Below, piece by piece: positions 36,640-45,685 of a stretch of 64,000 nt of DNA. The number at the start of each line of letters is the position of its first letter. Positions within the stretch are counted from its first letter, which is position 1. The position numbers were made by a program, and so were the translations under genes. The notes under the pieces are model-generated. The model ran no database searches, was not told the origin of the DNA, and saw nothing but the letters and a program-made list of their open reading frames with translations. Origin of the DNA: Bradyrhizobium sp. ISRA430 (GTDB lineage: Bacteria; Pseudomonadota; Alphaproteobacteria; Rhizobiales; Xanthobacteraceae); contig NZ_CP094516.1 of the NCBI RefSeq assembly GCF_029909975.1, forward strand, positions 4,960,001-5,024,000. Direction: 5' to 3'.

Positions 36640-38091
36640 TTACGACTCGATCTTCACGTATTCGAAATCGCCGGGCTTGTTGTCGATGCCGACTTTCGGC
36701 GGCGAGATCCAGGAGGCGAACTTGCCGGTCTCGGTGACGGGCTGCATCAGCGATGTGATGAAGTCGCCGTCGCTGGCCGACGGCAGCCACTCGTCCCTGC
36801 GCTTGGCCCAGGTGGCATCGTCGATCAGGATGCCGTCGGGCGTGGCGTGGACGTCCTTGAACTCGCCGATGTGACGATGGAAGGCGACGTTGGGCAGCGT
36901 CAGCTTGAAGTCGTAGCCCGCGGTCGAGATCACCTTGTTCCAGCGCAGCATGCCCTTGACGCAATCCTGGCTGTAGTCGTCGCGCAGGCGCATGTTGAGC
37001 GCGGTCAGCGCCGGCTCGTCGACCAGCTTGGCTTCGCCGTTGATCAGCTTGAGCACCGGATAGGTGGCATTCTTGAGTTGATGATCGTCCTCGATCTGGG
37101 TCTCGTGATAGCGGCCCTTGATGCCGGCGTTGAAGGCGTTCGCCGCATTGGTCGAAACTTCGGAGCCGAACAGGTCGAGCGACAGCGTATAGTGCAGGTT
37201 CAGCTTCTTCTGGATGGTCGGCAGATCGATCACGCCGAGTGCGCGGACCTTGGCGATATCCGTCGGATCGGAGATGCCCGCTTCCCGCATCGCATCGCAG
37301 GTGCGCTGCACGACGCGGGTGATGCCGGTCTCGCCGACGAACATGTGGTGCGCCTCTTCCGTCAGCATGAAACGGCAGGTGCGCGACAGCGGATCGAAGC
37401 CTGACTGCGCGAGGCTGTGGAGCTGCATCTTGCCGTCGCGGTCGGTGAAGTAGGTGAACATGAAGAAGGACAGCCAGTCCGGCGTCGCCTCGTTGAAGGC
37501 GCCCAGCATGCGCGGCGCATCCGCATCACCCGAGCGGCGGCGCAGCAAATCGTCGGCTTCCTCGCGGCCGTCGCGGCCGAAATACTTTTGCAGCAGATAC
37601 ACCATCGCCCAGAGGTGACGGCCTTCCTCGACATTGACCTGGAACAAATTGCGCATGTCGTAGAGCGAGGGCGCGGTCTTGCCGAGATGACGCTGCTGCT
37701 CGACGGACGCGGGCTCGGTGTCACCCTGGATCACGATCAGGCGGCGCAGCATGGCGCGATGCTCGCCCGGGACTTCCTGCCAGGCCGGCTCGCCGTAGTG
37801 CTCGCCGAACGGCACGACGCGCTTTTCTTCCTGCGGCGCAAGCAGAATGCCCCAGCGATATTCGGGCATGCGGACATAATCGAACTTGGCCCAGCCGCGC
37901 GGATCGACCGAATAGGCGGTGCGCAAGTAAACCAGCGATTCCTGAAAACCTTCCGGTCCCATGTCGCTCCACCAGTCCATGTAGCCGGGATGCCAGCCTT
38001 CCAGCGCTTTCAGCACCTGGCGATCTTCGGCGAGATTCACGTTGTTCGGAATCTTGGTCGAGTAGTCGACGTTCATGATGTTCATGTTCAT
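36640..38091 (-). CDS. boxB: Benzoyl-CoA 2,3-epoxidase, oxygenase subunit BoxB
   Basis: A 483-residue di-iron oxygenase that epoxidises benzoyl-CoA in aerobic benzoate catabolism. Iron ligands are visible in VNVEEGRHLWAM (E and H of helix B) and FMLTEEAHHMFVGETG (E-E-x-H-H). The length matches BoxB. The ATG at 38091 has GGGAG 9 nt upstream. It is downstream of boxC, separated by 120 bp that contain a family F repeat. The usual reductase partner BoxA is not in this window. Confidence 0.95.
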   Translation of the reverse strand: MNMNIMNVDYSTKIPNNVNLAEDRQVLKALEGWHPGYMDWWSDMGPEGFQESLVYLRTAYSVDPRGWAKFDYVRMPEYRWGILLAPQEEKRVVPFGEHYGEPAWQEVPGEHRAMLRRLIVIQGDTEPASVEQQRHLGKTAPSLYDMRNLFQVNVEEGRHLWAMVYLLQKYFGRDGREEADDLLRRRSGDADAPRMLGAFNEATPDWLSFFMFTYFTDRDGKMQLHSLAQSGFDPLSRTCRFMLTEEAHHMFVGETGITRVVQRTCDAMREAGISDPTDIAKVRALGVIDLPTIQKKLNLHYTLSLDLFGSEVSTNAANAFNAGIKGRYHETQIEDDHQLKNATYPVLKLINGEAKLVDEPALTALNMRLRDDYSQDCVKGMLRWNKVISTAGYDFKLTLPNVAFHRHIGEFKDVHATPDGILIDDATWAKRRDEWLPSASDGDFITSLMQPVTETGKFASWISPPKVGIDNKPGDFEYVKIES

Positions 38092-38143
38092 GGCGCATCT
38101 CCCGTGGGGGACTGGTTCATTTAATTTCTGGCGTCGAACTGCG

Positions 38144-38214
38144 GATCGCGAATAGCGAATGGCGAGTAGTGAATGGACTTCCCTCATTCGCTATTCGCCA
38201 TTCCCTACTCGCTA
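38144..38214 (+). repeat. Inverted repeat, family F, copy 2
   Basis: GCGAATAGCGAATGGCGAGTAG and CTATTCGCCATTCCCTACTCGC form the arms; similar to 13729-13779. It lies between boxC and boxB. Confidence 0.75.
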
Positions 38215-39900
38215 TACCCGCGTCATATCGAATTTCGGCTTCTGTCCGCTGCCGTAGCGGCGCAGTGCGCCTTCCTCGCCGACGGCATTGGGGCGCTGGA
38301 AGATCCAGTTCTGCCACGCAGTCAGACGCGCGAAGATCTTTGACTCCATCGTCTCCGGGCCGACGAAGCGCAGGCTCGCTTCCATACCGGTGAGGCTGTC
38401 GGGCGAGAAGCTGGCGCGCTCCTCGAGGAAGACGCGGACCTCGTCATCCCAGTCGATGTCGTCGAGCGCGAAGGTGACAAGGCCGAGCTCCTCGGCCTGC
38501 TCGGCGTCGAGCGCCTCGCCGGTATGGCCCTTGGCGCGTTCGACCTCGGACGGATCTGCCTGGAAGCGCGACTCGAGCCGCGTCAGCCCGTGGCTCATCG
38601 GATACGGGCCAAAATTCATCGCGGAAAGCTCGATCGCGGGCGGCGGGCGGTTGTCGCCTTGGCGCGTGCCGACCAGCATGTAGGAGCGGTCGGCGGCGAA
38701 GACGAGCTCGGCGAGCGTACCAGCAAAGCAGGAGCCGGGCTCGACCAGCGTCACCAGCGTGCGCGAGGTGACGTCGATGCGCTTCAAGACACGCTTCCAG
38801 TAGTGGCGGATCTCGTTGACGAGCCAGTGCGCCTTGTTGGCTTCGAGGAACGCGTCGCAGGCGAGCACATGGGCGCGGTCGCCATGGCTCTTGAACACCA
38901 GCATGGCGATCTCGAGCTCGTTGATGCGCAGATGCAGGATGGCGTCATCGAGCTCGCGCGCGACCTGAAGCGGCCAGAACGAGGCACCCTGCGCCATCAT
39001 GCCGTCGATATCGGCGGGCGGTGAGGCCTCCGGAGCCTTGATCGCGACGGTGGCAATGCGGGCGGCGCGGTCGATGTCGACGCTGACGAAGCCGTAGCGG
39101 ACGCTGTTCTCGTCGATCGTCCGCTTGAGCGGCGTCAGCGCGATACCCTTGCCGCTGCCGTTGCGCTTCGAGGCGCCGGCGAACTCCTTGGCGCGCTCGG
39201 CGATCCTGGCCTCGAGCTTGGAATTCGGCGCGATCTCGTCGACCAGGCGCCAGGCCACTGCGCGCTTGCCCTTCACACCTTCCTCGATGGTGCAGAAGAA
39301 GTCGGCATGGTCGCGGCGAACCTTGCGCTTGTCGACGACGCGGGTGAGACCGCCGGTGCCCGGCAGCACCGCGAGCAGCGGCACTTCGGGCAGCGCAACA
39401 GCAGAAGAGCCGTCATCGGCGAGGATGATGTGGTCTGTGGCGAGCGCGAGCTCGTAGCCGCCGCCGGCGGCCGAGCCGTTCACCACGGTGATGAAGCGCT
39501 GGCCGGAATTCTCCGAGGAGTCTTCCATGCCGTTCCGGGTCTCGTTGGTGAACTTGCAGAAGTTGACCTTGTGGGCGTGGGTCGAGCCGGCAAGCATGCG
39601 GATGTTGGCGCCGGCGCAGAACACGCGGTTCTTGGCCGAGCGCAGCAGCACGACCTTCACCTCCGGATGTTCGAAGCGCAGCCGCTGGATCGCATCGGCG
39701 AGCTCGATATCGACGCCGAGATCGTAAGAGTTGAGCTTGAGTAGATAGCCCTCGAACAGGGCGCCGTTCTCGTCGACATCCATGATCAGCGTCGCGACCT
39801 CGCCGTCGACCGCGAGCTTCCAGTGCCGGTAGCGGGACGGATCGGTCTGGAAATCGATGAATGTCGCACCGCCTGCGAGGCGACGATCTTCCCCGGCCAT
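38212..39900 (-). CDS. boxC: 2,3-epoxybenzoyl-CoA dihydrolase (benzoyl-CoA-dihydrodiol lyase) BoxC
   Basis: A 562-residue crotonase-superfamily enzyme that opens the ring of the BoxB product. The first half has crotonase features (FCAGANIRML oxyanion-hole region, NGSAAGGGYELALATDHI); the second half is a degenerate repeat of the fold. The length and order are those of BoxC. It heads the boxCB part of the cluster, and its upstream region carries two copies of a TGCA-type operator motif. Confidence 0.95.
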   Translation of the reverse strand: MAGEDRRLAGGATFIDFQTDPSRYRHWKLAVDGEVATLIMDVDENGALFEGYLLKLNSYDLGVDIELADAIQRLRFEHPEVKVVLLRSAKNRVFCAGANIRMLAGSTHAHKVNFCKFTNETRNGMEDSSENSGQRFITVVNGSAAGGGYELALATDHIILADDGSSAVALPEVPLLAVLPGTGGLTRVVDKRKVRRDHADFFCTIEEGVKGKRAVAWRLVDEIAPNSKLEARIAERAKEFAGASKRNGSGKGIALTPLKRTIDENSVRYGFVSVDIDRAARIATVAIKAPEASPPADIDGMMAQGASFWPLQVARELDDAILHLRINELEIAMLVFKSHGDRAHVLACDAFLEANKAHWLVNEIRHYWKRVLKRIDVTSRTLVTLVEPGSCFAGTLAELVFAADRSYMLVGTRQGDNRPPPAIELSAMNFGPYPMSHGLTRLESRFQADPSEVERAKGHTGEALDAEQAEELGLVTFALDDIDWDDEVRVFLEERASFSPDSLTGMEASLRFVGPETMESKIFARLTAWQNWIFQRPNAVGEEGALRRYGSGQKPKFDMTRV

Positions 39901-39946
39901 GGGCCACCCTTGAGCTGGATTATGAGCTTCGGTCTTTAACCGTTAG

Positions 39947-39962
39947 ATGCACAATAATGCAT
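39947..39962 (-). promoter_or_regulatory. Candidate BoxR operator 1, boxC promoter
   Basis: ATGCACAATAATGCAT: TGCA (39948-39951), six bases, TGCA (39958-39961). The BzdR/BoxR regulator family is known to bind TGCA repeats in benzoate-gene promoters. The site is 47 bp before the boxC start. Confidence 0.7.
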
Positions 39963-39998
39963 CTTTTCGGATGCGTCTAGCCCCCGCGCTGTCGCCAC

Positions 39999-40014
39999 AT
40001 GCATTTTGTTTCAT
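39999..40014 (-). promoter_or_regulatory. Candidate BoxR operator 2, boxC upstream region
   Basis: ATGCATTTTGTTTCAT, identical in 14 of 16 positions to the site upstream of livH (52801-52816) and in 14 of 16 to the site upstream of bclA/boxR (42834-42849). Confidence 0.6.
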
Positions 40015-40101
40015 GGGTCGGGATCGCGGCGGCGCGCCGGACCACGGCTGCGGCCCGCTCGCCTTTAGCGGCACACCCATCAAAGATGTGCCTGCAACAG
40101 T

Positions 40102-40920
40102 TCAAGCGGCCCGTCCCTGAAGACTCTGGTCGTCGCGCAGGGCCGCCGTTGCAAACTGGACAATCGCGTCAAGCGTCGCACCCGGCGCTTCGCGATGCGG
40201 CGAATGCCCCGCGCCTGAAATGACTTTCAAATCTACCGGGCAATAACATTCTGCCTGCGCGATCTCGACCTGACGCAGTGTCCCGTATTGATCATCGACA
40301 CCCTGCAGGACCATCACAGGGACGCGGATGTAGGCGAGGTACTCGGAGATGTCCCAGTTGCGGAATTTTGGATCGAGCCAAGCGCCGTTCCAGCCATAGA
40401 AGGCGTTGTCGACATCCTTGTGCCAGCGCGCGAGTTTGGCCTTCAGGTCCGTGGTCTCGTAGGCCGTCTTGATCGCGGCGATCGACTGCACCGAGATATC
40501 CTCGACGATGAAATGCGGCGCCAGCAGCACGAGGCCGCCCAGCCGGTGATCCTGGTGCGAGCCGGCATAGATCGCCGCGATCGAGCCGCCGTCGGAATGG
40601 CCGAGCAGCAGGCCGCGCTTGAACCCGATTGCGTCGAGCACCTTCGGCAGCACGTCCAGCGCCTCGCGCTGCATGTAGTCGAGCGGCCGCGGCAGCTTCA
40701 CGGGGCTCGACTGGCCATAGCCCGCGCGCGAGTAGACGAACATGCCGGCGCCGGTGGCCTGCTGCAGCTTCTCGGGAAAATCATTCCAGAGCCCGACCGA
40801 GCCGAGCCCTTCATGCAGCATGACAATGGTCGGCGCGTCCTGGACTTGTGGCGCGAGCCATTTGTATTCGAGGCTGGCGCCATCGATGCTGAGGAAGCCG
40901 GTGGGGGTGAGGTTGGTCAT
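40102..40920 (-). CDS. Alpha/beta-fold hydrolase in the box cluster
   Basis: A 272-residue alpha/beta hydrolase. The nucleophile elbow GHSDGGSIA (Ser about residue 106), an acid in VLQGVDDQYG and the final His in GAGHSPHREAPG are present. It lies between bclA and boxC, a place where box clusters often carry a hydrolase of this type, possibly a CoA-thioester or lactone hydrolase that relieves dead-end intermediates. The exact substrate is not known. Confidence 0.88.
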   Translation of the reverse strand: MTNLTPTGFLSIDGASLEYKWLAPQVQDAPTIVMLHEGLGSVGLWNDFPEKLQQATGAGMFVYSRAGYGQSSPVKLPRPLDYMQREALDVLPKVLDAIGFKRGLLLGHSDGGSIAAIYAGSHQDHRLGGLVLLAPHFIVEDISVQSIAAIKTAYETTDLKAKLARWHKDVDNAFYGWNGAWLDPKFRNWDISEYLAYIRVPVMVLQGVDDQYGTLRQVEIAQAECYCPVDLKVISGAGHSPHREAPGATLDAIVQFATAALRDDQSLQGRAA

Positions 40921-41221
40921 GCTGTGACTCTTCTTCGTTCGCGCAATGAGGACGAGACGCGTTCTCTCGCTCCGTCGTTCCCTCCCCCCTTGCGGGGGAG
41001 GGCTAGGGAGGGGGTTGCCACACGGCACCCTCTCTCAATTTGAACAAACGATGTTGTGACGATGGATAGACCTTTTGCTGGGCTACCCCGCTCCCACAGC
41101 CGAAGCTCCGCTTCGGCGTTCATTAGAAGGACGGCCGCCGAAGGCGGCCTACGCCTCCCCCGCAAGGGGGGAGGGAGCGCAGCGGAGTTCGCGGTAACAG
41201 CACTACGCCATATGAGCACGC
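40921..41221. other. Intergenic region with GC-rich hairpins
   Basis: A 301-bp gap between bclA and the hydrolase gene. No gene is present. It contains CCTCCCCCCTTGCGGGGGAGG near 40981, a GCCGCCGAAGGCGGC hairpin near 41131 and CCTCCCCCGCAAGGGGGGAGG near 41154, remnants of dispersed structured repeats. They could reduce read-through from bclA into the hydrolase gene. Confidence 0.6.
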
Positions 41222-42763
41222 TCAGTTCGCCCCTTCACGCAGCTTGAACCGCTGAATCTTTCCCGTTGCCGTCTTCGGCAAGGACTCCACCACGTCGATC
41301 CACCGCGGATATTTCCATGGGCCGATCTTCTGCTTGACGTGCTCTTTCAACATCTCCTGCAGATCGTCCGTCTTTGCGCCAGGGCGCAGCACGACGAAGG
41401 CTTTCGGCTTCAGCAGTCCTTCCGGATCGGCCTCGGGCACGACGGCAGCCTCCAGCACGGCGGGGTGCGTGATCAGCGCGCTCTCGACCTCGAACGGCGA
41501 AACCCAGATGCCGGAGACCTTGAACATGTCGTCGGCGCGGCCGCAGAAGGTGTAGCGGCCCTCGGCGTCGCGCACATATTTGTCGCCGGTGCGCGTCCAT
41601 GGCCCTTCAAAAGTGCGGCGGCTCTTGTGGCGCTGATTCCAGTAGCCCTCACCGGCAGAGGGCGCATCGACCAGGAGCTCGCCGACCTCACCGTCGGCAA
41701 CGTCCTGGCCGGCCTCGTTGACCAGCCGCACGGCATAGCCCGGTACCGGCTTGCCGGAGGAGCCGTACTTGATGTCGCCGGGCGCGTTCGACAGGAAGAT
41801 GTGCAACAGCTCGGTCGAGCCGACGCCGTCGAGAATGTCGACACCGAAACGCGCTTTCCAGCTATTGCCGACGGATTCCGGCAGCGCCTCGCCGGCCGAG
41901 GTGCAGATGCGTAATGCGCTGCCGCCGCGCTCACTCTTCATCGTCTCGTCGTTGAGCATCGCCGCGAACAGCGTCGGCACGCCGTAGAAGATCGACGGAT
42001 TGTACTTGTTCATCAGGCCGAACATCCGCGCCGGCGTCGGGCGCTCGCTATTCAAGACCACGCTGGCGCCCACCGACATCGGGAAGGTCAGCGCATTGCC
42101 GAGGCCATAGGCGAAGAACAGCTTTGCCGCGGACAGGCAGACATCGCTCTCGCGGATGCCGAGCACCTGTTTTGCGTAGGTGTCGGCGGTTGCCTGCAGG
42201 TTCGAATGCAGATGGCGGACGCCCTTGGGCATGCCGGTCGAGCCGGACGAATACAGCCAGAACGCCGGCTCATCGGGGTGGGTCGCGGCCGTCGCGAACT
42301 GATCGCTCTCACCCGCAAGCTCCTCAGTGAGCTGCTTGTGGCCGTTCATCTTGGCGCCGGACACCACGACATGCTCGAGATCCGGCATGCGGCCGACGAC
42401 GTCCTTGATGACGGGATAGAGCGCTTCGGCGACGAACAGCGCGCGCGCGCGGCAGTCGGCGAGGATGTAGGCGTACTGGTCCGCAGTCAGCAGCGTGTTG
42501 AGCGGCACCGGCACGATGCCGGCTCGGATCGCGCCGAGAAATACGATCGGGAAGTCGACCGTATCCAGCATGATCATCGCCACCCGCTCCTCGCGGCGGA
42601 CGCCAAGCCGGCGCAGCATGTTCGCGGCGCGCCGCGTTTCGCGCTGGAGCTCGCCATAGGTGAGCCGCGAGGCGGTATCGTCGAAGACCAGCTTGTTGCC
42701 GCGGCCTTCCTCGACGTTGCGGTCGAGCAGCCAGGTCACCGCGTTATAGGATCCCTCGCTCAC
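41222..42763 (-). CDS. bclA: Benzoate--CoA ligase
   Basis: A 513-residue AMP-forming ligase that activates benzoate to benzoyl-CoA. The P-loop-like motif YSSGSTGMPKGVRH (about residues 168-181), GVGSTELLHIFLSN (A5/aryl pocket region), YTFCGRADDMFKVSG and the C-terminal catalytic lysine in PKTATGKIQRFKLRE are all present. The sequence is of the benzoate-CoA ligase (BadA/BclA) type. It is divergent from boxR with a 136-bp control region. Confidence 0.94.
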   Translation of the reverse strand: MSEGSYNAVTWLLDRNVEEGRGNKLVFDDTASRLTYGELQRETRRAANMLRRLGVRREERVAMIMLDTVDFPIVFLGAIRAGIVPVPLNTLLTADQYAYILADCRARALFVAEALYPVIKDVVGRMPDLEHVVVSGAKMNGHKQLTEELAGESDQFATAATHPDEPAFWLYSSGSTGMPKGVRHLHSNLQATADTYAKQVLGIRESDVCLSAAKLFFAYGLGNALTFPMSVGASVVLNSERPTPARMFGLMNKYNPSIFYGVPTLFAAMLNDETMKSERGGSALRICTSAGEALPESVGNSWKARFGVDILDGVGSTELLHIFLSNAPGDIKYGSSGKPVPGYAVRLVNEAGQDVADGEVGELLVDAPSAGEGYWNQRHKSRRTFEGPWTRTGDKYVRDAEGRYTFCGRADDMFKVSGIWVSPFEVESALITHPAVLEAAVVPEADPEGLLKPKAFVVLRPGAKTDDLQEMLKEHVKQKIGPWKYPRWIDVVESLPKTATGKIQRFKLREGAN

Positions 42764-42783
42764 GGACTTCTCCCCAGAATTTA

Positions 42784-42849
42784 GAATTATAATTCATAGA
42801 AAGACACCGGAGCGGCTTGCTGTCAATGCCATCAGGCATTATGTTTCAT
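42784..42849. promoter_or_regulatory. bclA-boxR divergent control region with candidate BoxR operator 3
   Basis: AGGCATTATGTTTCAT at 42834-42849 matches the boxC-upstream site 39999-40014 in 14 of 16 positions. It overlaps the inverted repeat AATGCC-ATCA-GGCATT (42825-42840). A 12-bp perfect palindrome GAATTATAATTC lies at 42784-42795, 21 bp before bclA. Together these suit control of both divergent genes by BoxR. Confidence 0.6.
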
Positions 42850-42899
42850 TTAAATGCGCCGCAGGACCTCCGCTAAAGAAGGCCCATGATCTGTAGTCC

Positions 42900-43808
42900 A
42901 TGACCGACAGTCCCGACGCCGAATCCCGATTTCTCGAACAGCTCGGCCAGCGCGTGCGCACCATGCGTGCGCTGCGCGGCATGTCGCGCAAGGTGCTCGC
43001 CAAGGTATCAGGAATTTCGGAGCGTTACATCGCACAGCTCGAGAGCGGCAAGGGCAACGTCTCCATCGTGCTGCTGCGCCGCGTGTCGGACGCGATGGGT
43101 GCGCATCTCGAAGACCTGCTTCCCTCAGCCGATCCGACGCCGGACTGGCAGATGTTTCGCGATCTCCTCCGCAAGGCGACGCCGAGCCAGATCGCGCAGG
43201 CCAAGGATCTGCTTGCCGGCGGCAGCGCCTCGGCGCCGCGGCGTGCGCCGTTCTGCGGCATCGCGCTGATCGGCCTGCGCGGTGCCGGCAAGTCCACGCT
43301 CGGCAAGATTTTGGCGAAGAAGATCGGCTGGAGCTTCGTCGAGCTCAACAAGGCGATCGAGGAGCAGAACGGGCTTTCGATCGCCGAGATCATCGCACTC
43401 TACGGCCAGGAAGGCTTTCGCCGCATGGAGCAGACGGCGCTGCAACAGCTCCTGGCACGCAACGAGCTGATGGTGCTGGCGACGGGCGGCGGCATCGTCT
43501 CGGAGCCGCTGACCTTCGACCAGATCCTGTCGTCGTTCTACACGATCTGGCTGAAGGCCGAGCCCGAGGAGCACATGGCGCGCGTGCGCCGCCAGGGCGA
43601 TCTGCGCCCGATGGCCGATGACCGCTCCGCAATGACGGAGCTGCGCAACATCTTGCTGAGTCGCGAGCCGCTGTATTCGCGTGCGACGGCGGTGGTGGAT
43701 ACCGCCGGCCTCTCCGTCGACGCCGCCGCCGCGCGCCTGATCGACGCAGTGCGCCCCGTGCTCCAGAACGAAGCCCGCAGCTTCGGCCTGCGCAGCGTGG
43801 CGCTGTAG
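42900..43808 (+). CDS. boxR: BoxR: helix-turn-helix regulator fused to a shikimate-kinase-like domain
   Basis: A 302-residue repressor of aerobic benzoate genes. Residues about 12-72 are an XRE-type helix-turn-helix (GMSRKVLAKVSGISERYIAQ); residues 118-290 are a shikimate-kinase-like domain with Walker A GLRGAGKST (125-133) and the ATGGGIV segment. In BzdR/BoxR this domain binds benzoyl-CoA as inducer rather than making shikimate phosphate. It is divergent from bclA. Confidence 0.95.
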   Translation: MTDSPDAESRFLEQLGQRVRTMRALRGMSRKVLAKVSGISERYIAQLESGKGNVSIVLLRRVSDAMGAHLEDLLPSADPTPDWQMFRDLLRKATPSQIAQAKDLLAGGSASAPRRAPFCGIALIGLRGAGKSTLGKILAKKIGWSFVELNKAIEEQNGLSIAEIIALYGQEGFRRMEQTALQQLLARNELMVLATGGGIVSEPLTFDQILSSFYTIWLKAEPEEHMARVRRQGDLRPMADDRSAMTELRNILLSREPLYSRATAVVDTAGLSVDAAAARLIDAVRPVLQNEARSFGLRSVAL

Positions 43809-43901
43809 ATTCTTCGCCGTCGTCCCGGACAAGCGAGCGCAGATGTTTGTGGGCGCGCCACAATGCATATCCGAACCCGGCAGCAAGCCTTGGGATTAGC
43901 A

Positions 43902-44297
43902 ATGACCGATAGCGACGTCGCAGCTTCCATGTTCGAGCGGATCGGCGGCAGCGCCACGATCGATCGGCTGGTCGAGCGCTTCTATGCGCGCATGGACACG
44001 CTGCCGGCTGCGAAAGTCATCCGCACCATGCATGCGGCCGATCTCGGCGACATCAAGGACGTGCTGAAGCGCTATCTCACCGAATGGACTGGCGGACCGC
44101 GACTCTATTCGGTCGAGAAGGGCCATCCGCGGCTGCGCCAGCGGCATATCGGCTTTGCGATCGGCGATGCCGAACGCGATGCGTGGCTGCTCTGCATGCG
44201 CGGCGCGCTGGAGGAGACGGTCGTCGACACGGCTGCGCGACAGGACCTCGACCGCGCGCTATCCGGCCTCGCCGACTGGATGCGCAACCGGCAGTGA
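43902..44297 (+). CDS. Group II truncated haemoglobin
   Basis: A 131-residue globin of the cyanoglobin/trHbO class. It has FERIGG at the start, proximal His82 in RQRHIGFAI, Trp95 (G8) in ERDAWLLCM and the WTGGPRLYS segment typical of group II. The ATG at 43902 is used because the extra upstream residues are not globin-like. It could bind O2 or NO near the oxygen-dependent box pathway; this is inference from position only. Confidence 0.92.
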   Translation: MTDSDVAASMFERIGGSATIDRLVERFYARMDTLPAAKVIRTMHAADLGDIKDVLKRYLTEWTGGPRLYSVEKGHPRLRQRHIGFAIGDAERDAWLLCMRGALEETVVDTAARQDLDRALSGLADWMRNRQ

Positions 44298-44381
44298 GGG
44301 TGCCGGCAGAGGGGCGAGGACACGCGGGGCGCGACATGGAGCGCGAAGCGGCGGGGCATCAAGACGAATGAAGTCGATCGC

Positions 44382-44714
44382 CTAGATCGACCAGTAATTC
44401 GGATGCTGGTAGGGCCGCGAGCGGTCGCCCCAGTCGAACTCATCGCCATCGACCTCGCAGGGGCCGCTGCTCAGTTGCTCCGGCGTCAGCTCGACCTGGA
44501 AGGCCTGACGTCCCGGATCGTATTTCAGTGCGCTCCACTGCAGAGGATAATGATGGTGGGTCCCGAGCAGCCTGCCGGTCTTGATGACGGCGTAGGCGAC
44601 CGTTCCGCTCACCTTGTCGAGCATCAATCGCTCAATCGTGCCGAGCTTCGTGCCGTCACATCCGTAGACGGCGACGTGCTCCACGCGATCACTGGGAACC
44701 ATGGTGTGTTGCAT
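44382..44714 (-). CDS. PRC-barrel domain protein
   Basis: A 110-residue protein with a PRC-barrel beta-barrel (VAVYGCDGTKLGTIERLMLD, VAYAVIKTGRLLGTHHHYPL), a fold found in ribosome-maturation and photosynthetic reaction-centre proteins. It stands alone. A role cannot be assigned; stress-related PRC-barrel proteins are common in rhizobia. Confidence 0.88.
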   Translation of the reverse strand: MQHTMVPSDRVEHVAVYGCDGTKLGTIERLMLDKVSGTVAYAVIKTGRLLGTHHHYPLQWSALKYDPGRQAFQVELTPEQLSSGPCEVDGDEFDWGDRSRPYQHPNYWSI

Positions 44715-44766
44715 GGCGTACTCCCTGGTCTTCTGTGGAGCACATTATAGCACAGGCTGCGGCAAT

Positions 44767-44840
44767 GTAGGGTGGGTTAGCCGAAGGCGTAACCCACCTC
44801 TTTGCGTCGCACACGGTGAGAGAAGTGGTGGGTTACGCTT
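44767..44840 (+). repeat. Palindromic repeat, family C, copy 3
   Basis: GTAGGGTGGGTTAGCCGAAGG on the left and GTGGTGGGTTACGCT on the right, with CACCTCTTTGCG / GAGAGAAGTGG inside. Shorter and less symmetric than the copies at 13602 and 17403. It lies between the PRC-barrel promoter and the IclR stop. Confidence 0.7.
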
Positions 44841-44842
44841 AG

Positions 44843-45628
44843 CTACAGCAACTGCGACCGCACCGCCTCGGCACCTTCCCGTAGCAGCGGCAGGAAGCGG
44901 TCGAGCAGTTCCCGCGCCGGCACGCGGTCGACATGGGCGCCCATGTTGATGGCGGCGACGATCACTCCGTCGTAGCGGCGGACGGGAACGGAGATCGAGC
45001 GAAAATGCGGCTCGGCCTCGCGATCGACCAGCGAATAGCCTTGCGTACGGTCGGCAATGATGCGCGCGCGCAGCGCCTCGGGATCGGTCACCGTTTGCGG
45101 CGTCAGCGCCTCGCGCGTCATGGCCTTCAGCCGCGCGGTGAGACCGGCATCGTCGAATTGACCGAGCATCGCGCGACCGACCGAGGTGCAGAACGAAGGC
45201 AGGCGGTAGCCGATTTCGAGTCCGCCCGAAAACACGCGCGCCGGGCCGCCGCGGGCGATGAATACGACATCGTCGCCATCGAGCACCGCAAGCGAGGAGA
45301 TCTCCTGCGCGGCGGTTGCGACGCGGTCGAGCACGGGCTGAAGCACGGCGACGAGCTGGCTCGAACGCAGATACGACGCCGCGAGCGTCAGTACATGCGG
45401 TGTCAGCGTGAACAGCTTGCCGTCGCCGGCAACGAAGCCGCCGCGCTGGAGCGTGAACAGCATGCGCCGCGCGGTGGCGCGCGGCAGCTCGGCGGCGCGG
45501 GCGAGGTCGCTCAGCGTCATCGGACCCGCGGCGGTGCCGAAGCACTGAAGCAGGCGCAGGCCGCGATCGAGGCTTTCGACGAAATCCGTCGCGCGCTCCT
45601 CGCTCTCGCTCCGCTTCAGCTTGGGCAT
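44843..45628 (-). CDS. IclR-family transcriptional regulator
   Basis: A 261-residue regulator of the IclR/PcaR/PobR type, many of which control aromatic catabolism. The N-terminal winged helix is clear (DRGLRLLQCFGTAAGPMTLS, LARAAELPRATARRMLFTL) and the C-terminal effector domain is complete. The ATG at 45628 is used; the longer frame runs antisense through the Rieske gene. It is divergent from the Rieske oxygenase gene (117-bp gap), so it probably regulates it. Confidence 0.92.
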   Translation of the reverse strand: MPKLKRSESEERATDFVESLDRGLRLLQCFGTAAGPMTLSDLARAAELPRATARRMLFTLQRGGFVAGDGKLFTLTPHVLTLAASYLRSSQLVAVLQPVLDRVATAAQEISSLAVLDGDDVVFIARGGPARVFSGGLEIGYRLPSFCTSVGRAMLGQFDDAGLTARLKAMTREALTPQTVTDPEALRARIIADRTQGYSLVDREAEPHFRSISVPVRRYDGVIVAAINMGAHVDRVPARELLDRFLPLLREGAEAVRSQLL

Positions 45629-45685
45629 CGGTGTCGGGACATTCCTGCAAAATAGTGCTTGCTGCGGATCCAACGCATGGCATAA

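Noticed and set aside
42900..43808. Reading boxR as a shikimate kinase (aroK)
   Set aside because: The N-terminal helix-turn-helix and the position opposite bclA show it to be the BoxR regulator, in which this domain serves as an effector sensor.
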